A DNA stretch of 9,556 bases from an uncultured beta proteobacterium (lineage in GTDB: Bacteria > Pseudomonadota > Gammaproteobacteria > Burkholderiales > Burkholderiaceae_C): contig CAJBVC010000885.1 of the NCBI GenBank assembly GCA_903958915.1, forward strand, positions 1 to 9,556, in the 5' to 3' direction. A model generated the notes under the pieces. The model searched no databases. It was not told the DNA's origin and worked only from the letters and a program-made list of their open reading frames with translations. The number at the start of each line of letters is the position of its first letter. Position 1 is the first letter of the stretch. Shown piece after piece: positions 6,370 to 9,556 of this stretch. Both the position numbers and the translations under genes were made by a program.

Positions 6370-7431
6370 ATGGGAGGTAAAGACTCCCATCCGCGGGAGG
6401 TCCTTCTTGGTGCGCAGGCCGGCGCAGCGATGTTGCCGGTTTGCGACCATTACAGCGGGATCGAGTCGCGCATGGTCAAAAGCCTGCAGCTGCAGGCTGC
6501 CATGATGCTGGAGTTTGGAGCGTGTGTCTTTGATGTGACACTGGACTGCGAGGATGGTGCTCCCACTGGTCAGGAAATGCAACATGCAGAAATGGTACTA
6601 GAGCTTATCCAGACTGCGTACACAGCTCCTGATTTGATAGCGGATGGCCTTTTTCGCAGAGTGGGTGTGCGGGTGCATGCGGTCGACCATCCGGCATTTA
6701 TGTCCGATGTGGCAACGGTGGTTGGCGGCGCTGGTGCGCATCTGAGTTATGTCATGGTGCCTAAAGTTGAATCAGTCGCCGACGTCAACCGCGCCGCCGC
6801 CGCCGTCGATGCGACCACTCCGGATGGCCCGCGGATTCCGCTCCATGTGCTGATCGAGTCCCCGGGCGCGGTGCATCGTGCATTTGACATCGCTGCCCAC
6901 CCACGGGTTCAGTCCATCAGTTTTGGTTTGATGGATTTTGTGTCAAGCCATGGGGGTGCGATACCGGCGACGGCCATGGGTGTGCGTCGTTTGGGGGATG
7001 TTGCGACACTGGACCAGTTCAACCACCCGCTGGTGGTACGCGCCAAGACAGAGATTGCAAGTGCCTGCCACGCGGCCGGGAAGGTGCCATCGCACTGTGT
7101 GGTTACCGAATTCAAGGATTCAGCAAACTTGCTGCAAGCGGGTAAAACTGCAGCGCAGGCGTTTGGCTATACCCGGATGTGGAGCATTCATCCCGACCAG
7201 ATTCGCCCGATTCTGGAGGCCTTCGCTCCGGATGACGAAGAGGTGTCGTTGGCGGCGCACATTGTTGCGGCAGCACAGTTGCAAAATTGGGCGCCGATTT
7301 CAATGGACGGAACCCTGCACGATCGTGCGAGTTTCCGGTACTACTGGCATGTGCTGGAGCGAGCACACCAAACGGCGCGGACCATGCCATCATCGGCCCT
7401 GCGCTATTTCGCAACATCGGTCGTTCATTGA
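6370..7431 (+). CDS. HpcH/HpaI aldolase / citrate lyase beta-like (CitE-like) CoA-ester lyase
   Basis: A 353-residue TIM-barrel protein of the CitE/HpcH-HpaI superfamily, whose members cleave or form C-C bonds in citryl-, malyl-, methylmalyl- or citramalyl-CoA. Motifs in order: DCEDGAP (59-65), RVH (101-103), PKVES (131-135), IESPGA (162-167), GLMDF (186-190), and WSIHPDQI (271-278). E163 and D189 are the expected Mg2+ ligands; R101 and K132 lie in substrate-contacting motifs. No CitD/CitF citrate lyase partners occur, so it is unlikely to be part of ATP-independent citrate lyase. Its location behind mdh suggests a malyl-CoA or citramalyl-CoA substrate, but this is inference. It has a longer tail than typical CitE. 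The start is uncertain: GTG codons at 6352, 6361 and 6364 are in frame, and none of the starts has a clear ribosome site. Superfamily secure, reaction unknown. Confidence 0.88.
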   Translation: MGGKDSHPREVLLGAQAGAAMLPVCDHYSGIESRMVKSLQLQAAMMLEFGACVFDVTLDCEDGAPTGQEMQHAEMVLELIQTAYTAPDLIADGLFRRVGVRVHAVDHPAFMSDVATVVGGAGAHLSYVMVPKVESVADVNRAAAAVDATTPDGPRIPLHVLIESPGAVHRAFDIAAHPRVQSISFGLMDFVSSHGGAIPATAMGVRRLGDVATLDQFNHPLVVRAKTEIASACHAAGKVPSHCVVTEFKDSANLLQAGKTAAQAFGYTRMWSIHPDQIRPILEAFAPDDEEVSLAAHIVAAAQLQNWAPISMDGTLHDRASFRYYWHVLERAHQTARTMPSSALRYFATSVVH

Positions 7432-7440
7432 GGGTATGCC

Positions 7441-7995
7441 ATGAAGAATTTCATCTGTGCGGTAGGTTTGCTCGGCATCGCGGGTTTGACCTGGGCCAAT
7501 GTGCCTACCAAAACCAAACCCCAACCCGTGAATGTTGCCAAGCGCGTCTCCAAGGCTGCGGCGGCAGTGCCGGCCAATGTTGCGGCGGTTCCCGAGCCAG
7601 AACTCAGCGCTGAGCATCTTGCGCTTGCCCAACGTGTGGTGACCGGAAAGGTACCCTGCGAACTGGGAGCACACGTTGCGATTACTGCACACCACGCTGT
7701 GCCCGGCAAGTTTGTTTTGGAACATGGTCGCCAGAAGTTTCACATGGTGCCAGTCGTGACCGCGACGGGTGCCATTCGCCTGGAGGACGCCGCGGGCGGA
7801 GCAGTCTGGCTGCAATTGGGCAACAAGTCCATGCTGATGGACCAAAAGCAGGGGCGTCGGCTGGCGGACGTTTGTATGAATGCGGACCAGGTCCTGGTCG
7901 CTCAGGCTTTGGAAAAGACGCCGGCAGCGAGTATTCTGGACCCCGTTGAGCCTAGTGCGGCGACGGCATCGGCAGTGGTAAGTGCTAACAAATAG
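7441..7995 (+). CDS. Small exported protein of unknown function (possible MliC-like C-terminal fold)
   Basis: A 184-residue protein that I do not recognise as a named family. The N-terminus is a good Sec signal peptide: K2, a hydrophobic core (about 4-17), and a likely cut after TWA at residue 19, predicting a periplasmic or secreted protein. There is no lipobox. Residues 20-60 are rich in Ala, Pro, Val and Lys, like a linker. Residues 68-148 look folded, with two cysteines (C73 and C145) at the ends, well placed for a disulfide. The order C-E-L-G, then a TGAIRLED segment (109-116), then VWLQLGNKSMLM (122-133), then Cys, faintly recalls MliC/PliC lysozyme inhibitors. The tail is Ala/Ser/Val-rich. 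Ribosome site GAGGG (7430-7434) overlaps the preceding stop, so it is probably co-translated with the CitE-like gene. Confidence 0.85.
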   Translation: MKNFICAVGLLGIAGLTWANVPTKTKPQPVNVAKRVSKAAAAVPANVAAVPEPELSAEHLALAQRVVTGKVPCELGAHVAITAHHAVPGKFVLEHGRQKFHMVPVVTATGAIRLEDAAGGAVWLQLGNKSMLMDQKQGRRLADVCMNADQVLVAQALEKTPAASILDPVEPSAATASAVVSANK

Positions 7996-8005
7996 ATAGC
8001 TGGTT

Positions 8006-8038
8006 ACGCAATCCCTGTAAGGGTTCAGTGCGTTTTTT
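8006..8038 (+). terminator. Terminator-like hairpin between the exported-protein gene and acnB
   Basis: ACGCA (8006-8010) pairs with TGCGT (8029-8033), with an inner CCC/GGG pairing (8013-8015 with 8021-8023) and then six T residues (8033-8038). The shape is that of a rho-independent terminator, but the stem is interrupted by unpaired bases (CAG, 8026-8028). It may be weak or act as an attenuator ahead of acnB. No convincing acnB promoter is visible between it and the start codon. Confidence 0.45.
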
Positions 8039-8061
8039 ATTGTTAACGAAGGAGTGAATTG

Positions 8062-9556
8062 ATGTTGAAAACTTACCGTGATCATGTGGCAGAACGCGCC
8101 GCACTGGGTATTCCCCCGTTGCCTCTGTCTGCCCAGCAGACGGCGGAGTTGATTGAACTGCTGAAGAACCCGCCGGCTGGTGAAGAGGCGATGTTGGTCG
8201 ACCTCATTACCCACCGCGTGCCCGCGGGTGTGGACAATGCCGCCAAGGTCAAAGCCAGTTACCTGGCTGCCGTTGCGCATGGTTCTGAGAAGTGCGCATT
8301 GATCAGTCGTGCCCGCGCAACTGAATTGCTGGGCACCATGCTGGGCGGCTACAACATCAGCCCCATGGTGGATTTGCTGGACGACGCGGCCGTGGCCAAG
8401 GAAGCTGCCGAAGGTCTGAAGAAAACCCTGTTGATGTTTGACCAATTCCATGACGTCAAGGCAAAGGCAGACAAGGGCAACGCCTTCGCCAAAGCCGTAC
8501 TACAAAGCTGGGCCGACGCCGAGTGGTTCACCAGCCGCCCTGAAGTACCCAAGAGCATTACAGTCAGCATCCTCAAGGTGACCGGTGAGACCAATACCGA
8601 CGATCTGTCACCCGCTCCCGACGCCTGGAGCCGCCCCGACATCCCGCTGCACGCGCTGGCCATGCTGAAGAACAAGCGTGATGGCATCCTCCCTGAGGAA
8701 GATGGCAAGCGCGGCCCGGTCAAGTTCATTGAAGACCTGCGCGCCCGAGGCAACCTGGTGGCTTATGTGGGCGATGTGGTCGGCACTGGTTCTTCCCGAA
8801 AGTCCGCCACCAATTCAGTGCTGTGGTTCACCGGTGAAGACATTCCATTTGTGCCAAACAAGCGTTTTGGTGGTGTTTGCCTGGGCACCAAGATAGCTCC
8901 GATTTTCTACAACACCATGGAAGATGCCGGCGCTCTGCCCATCGAACTGGATGTGAATCAGATGAACATGGGTGACGTGGTCGAACTGCGCCCATACGAC
9001 GGCAAGGCCTTCAAGGATGGCAAGGAAATCGCTTCCTTTCAGGTCAAGAGCGACGTGTTGTTTGACGAAGTGCGTGCTGGTGGTCGTATCCCCCTCATCA
9101 TTGGCCGTGGCCTGACTGCCAAAGCCCGTGACGCTCTGGGGCTGCCACCTTCCACATTGTTCCGCCTGCCTGCTGTTCCGAAGAGCCACGGCAAGGGCTT
9201 TACGCTGGCACAGAAGATGGTGGGCCGTGCCTGTGGTTTGCCAGAAGGCCAGGGCGTATTGCCGGGTACCTACTGCGAGCCCAAGATGACCTCCGTTGGC
9301 TCGCAAGATACCACCGGACCGATGACACGCGACGAGTTGAAAGACCTGGCTTGTCTGGGCTTCAGCGCGGACTTGGTGATGCAATCCTTCTGCCATACGG
9401 CCGCTTATCCCAAGCCGGTGGACGTGAAGATGCACCACGAGTTGCCCGACTTCATCAGCACCCGCGGCGGTGTGGCTCTGCGCCCGGGCGACGGCGTGAT
9501 TCACAGCTGGCTCAACCGCATGCTGTTGCCCGACACTGTCGGCACTGGTGGCGACA
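8062..9556 (+). CDS. acnB: Aconitate hydratase B, N-terminal part, cut by window edge
   Basis: Interconverts citrate and isocitrate through cis-aconitate with a [4Fe-4S] cluster. AcnB-type enzymes can also hydrate 2-methyl-cis-aconitate. 498 codons are present of a protein usually about 860 long. Domain order is AcnB-specific: an N-terminal HEAT-like helical domain (about 1-160), then the swivel domain (about 165-385), which precedes the catalytic core instead of following it as in AcnA. Diagnostic segments are TNTDDLSPAPDAWSRPDIPL (177-196), GTGSSRKSATNSV (241-253, substrate phosphate/carboxylate loop), and SVGSQDTTGPMTRDELK (411-427). The cluster-binding cysteines lie beyond the right edge. 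A strong GAAGGAG ribosome site (8048-8054) lies 7 nt before the ATG. A terminator-like hairpin separates it from the upstream gene. Confidence 0.97.
   Translation, partial: MLKTYRDHVAERAALGIPPLPLSAQQTAELIELLKNPPAGEEAMLVDLITHRVPAGVDNAAKVKASYLAAVAHGSEKCALISRARATELLGTMLGGYNISPMVDLLDDAAVAKEAAEGLKKTLLMFDQFHDVKAKADKGNAFAKAVLQSWADAEWFTSRPEVPKSITVSILKVTGETNTDDLSPAPDAWSRPDIPLHALAMLKNKRDGILPEEDGKRGPVKFIEDLRARGNLVAYVGDVVGTGSSRKSATNSVLWFTGEDIPFVPNKRFGGVCLGTKIAPIFYNTMEDAGALPIELDVNQMNMGDVVELRPYDGKAFKDGKEIASFQVKSDVLFDEVRAGGRIPLIIGRGLTAKARDALGLPPSTLFRLPAVPKSHGKGFTLAQKMVGRACGLPEGQGVLPGTYCEPKMTSVGSQDTTGPMTRDELKDLACLGFSADLVMQSFCHTAAYPKPVDVKMHHELPDFISTRGGVALRPGDGVIHSWLNRMLLPDTVGTGGD

Noticed and set aside
5406..6371. 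A 321-codon open frame antisense to mdh
   Set aside because: mdh has every catalytic motif intact on the other strand; the antisense product has no recognisable features and no ribosome site.
6345..6380. An 11-codon open frame (ATG to TAA) between mdh and the CitE-like gene, with a CxxC pair and a GGGAGG before its stop
   Set aside because: It overlaps the likely start of the CitE-like gene, has no ribosome site of its own, and the GGGAGG is not followed by a suitable start codon. Leader-peptide control cannot be supported from one sequence.
7390..8451. A 353-codon minus-strand open frame across the exported-protein gene and acnB start
   Set aside because: It crosses the acnB ribosome site and hairpin, its product is low in recognisable motifs, and both plus-strand genes are well supported by signal peptide, ribosome sites and family matches.

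Overview
This window is a chromosomal TCA-cycle gene cluster from a betaproteobacterium, most likely a member of the Comamonadaceae (Rhodoferax/Polaromonas-like). The grounds are the gene order, moderately high GC, type-2 malate dehydrogenase, AcnB-type aconitase and the protein sequences themselves. I see no mobile element, tRNA, rRNA or CRISPR array, and the coding capacity is almost fully used. The taxonomic placement comes from recognition, not from a search.

Left arm (1-4349, minus strand): an operon read right to left as sdhC-sdhD-sdhA-sdhB-sdhE-gltA. It encodes the two heme/quinone membrane anchors, the flavoprotein, the iron-sulfur subunit, the FAD-assembly factor of succinate dehydrogenase (complex II), and citrate synthase. 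gltA runs off the left edge, so only its N-terminal 158 codons are present. Gene spacing is tight (4-30 bp) except for 86 bp between sdhD and sdhA. A good sigma70-like promoter (TTGTCA-N16-TAGAAT) lies just upstream of sdhC.

Middle (4350-5345): a GntR/HutC-type regulator, also on the minus strand and upstream of sdhC, diverges from mdh. The 189-bp divergent region carries a perfect 12-bp palindrome (TCTTATATAAGA) followed by a second copy of its right half-site. The palindrome fits exactly inside the spacer of the predicted regulator promoter and just upstream of the predicted mdh -35 box. It is a strong candidate for the operator of this regulator.

Right arm (5346-9556, plus strand): mdh (malate dehydrogenase), a CitE/HpcH-HpaI-family CoA-ester lyase-like protein, a small exported protein of unknown function whose C-terminal half faintly recalls the MliC lysozyme-inhibitor fold, a terminator-like hairpin, and acnB (aconitase B), which runs off the right edge after 498 codons.

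Together the genes cover oxaloacetate + acetyl-CoA to citrate (gltA), citrate to isocitrate (acnB), succinate to fumarate (sdhCDAB), and malate to oxaloacetate (mdh), with one dedicated regulator in the middle. The less-explained parts are the CitE-like enzyme, the exported protein and the operator. I found no clearly novel multi-gene system.
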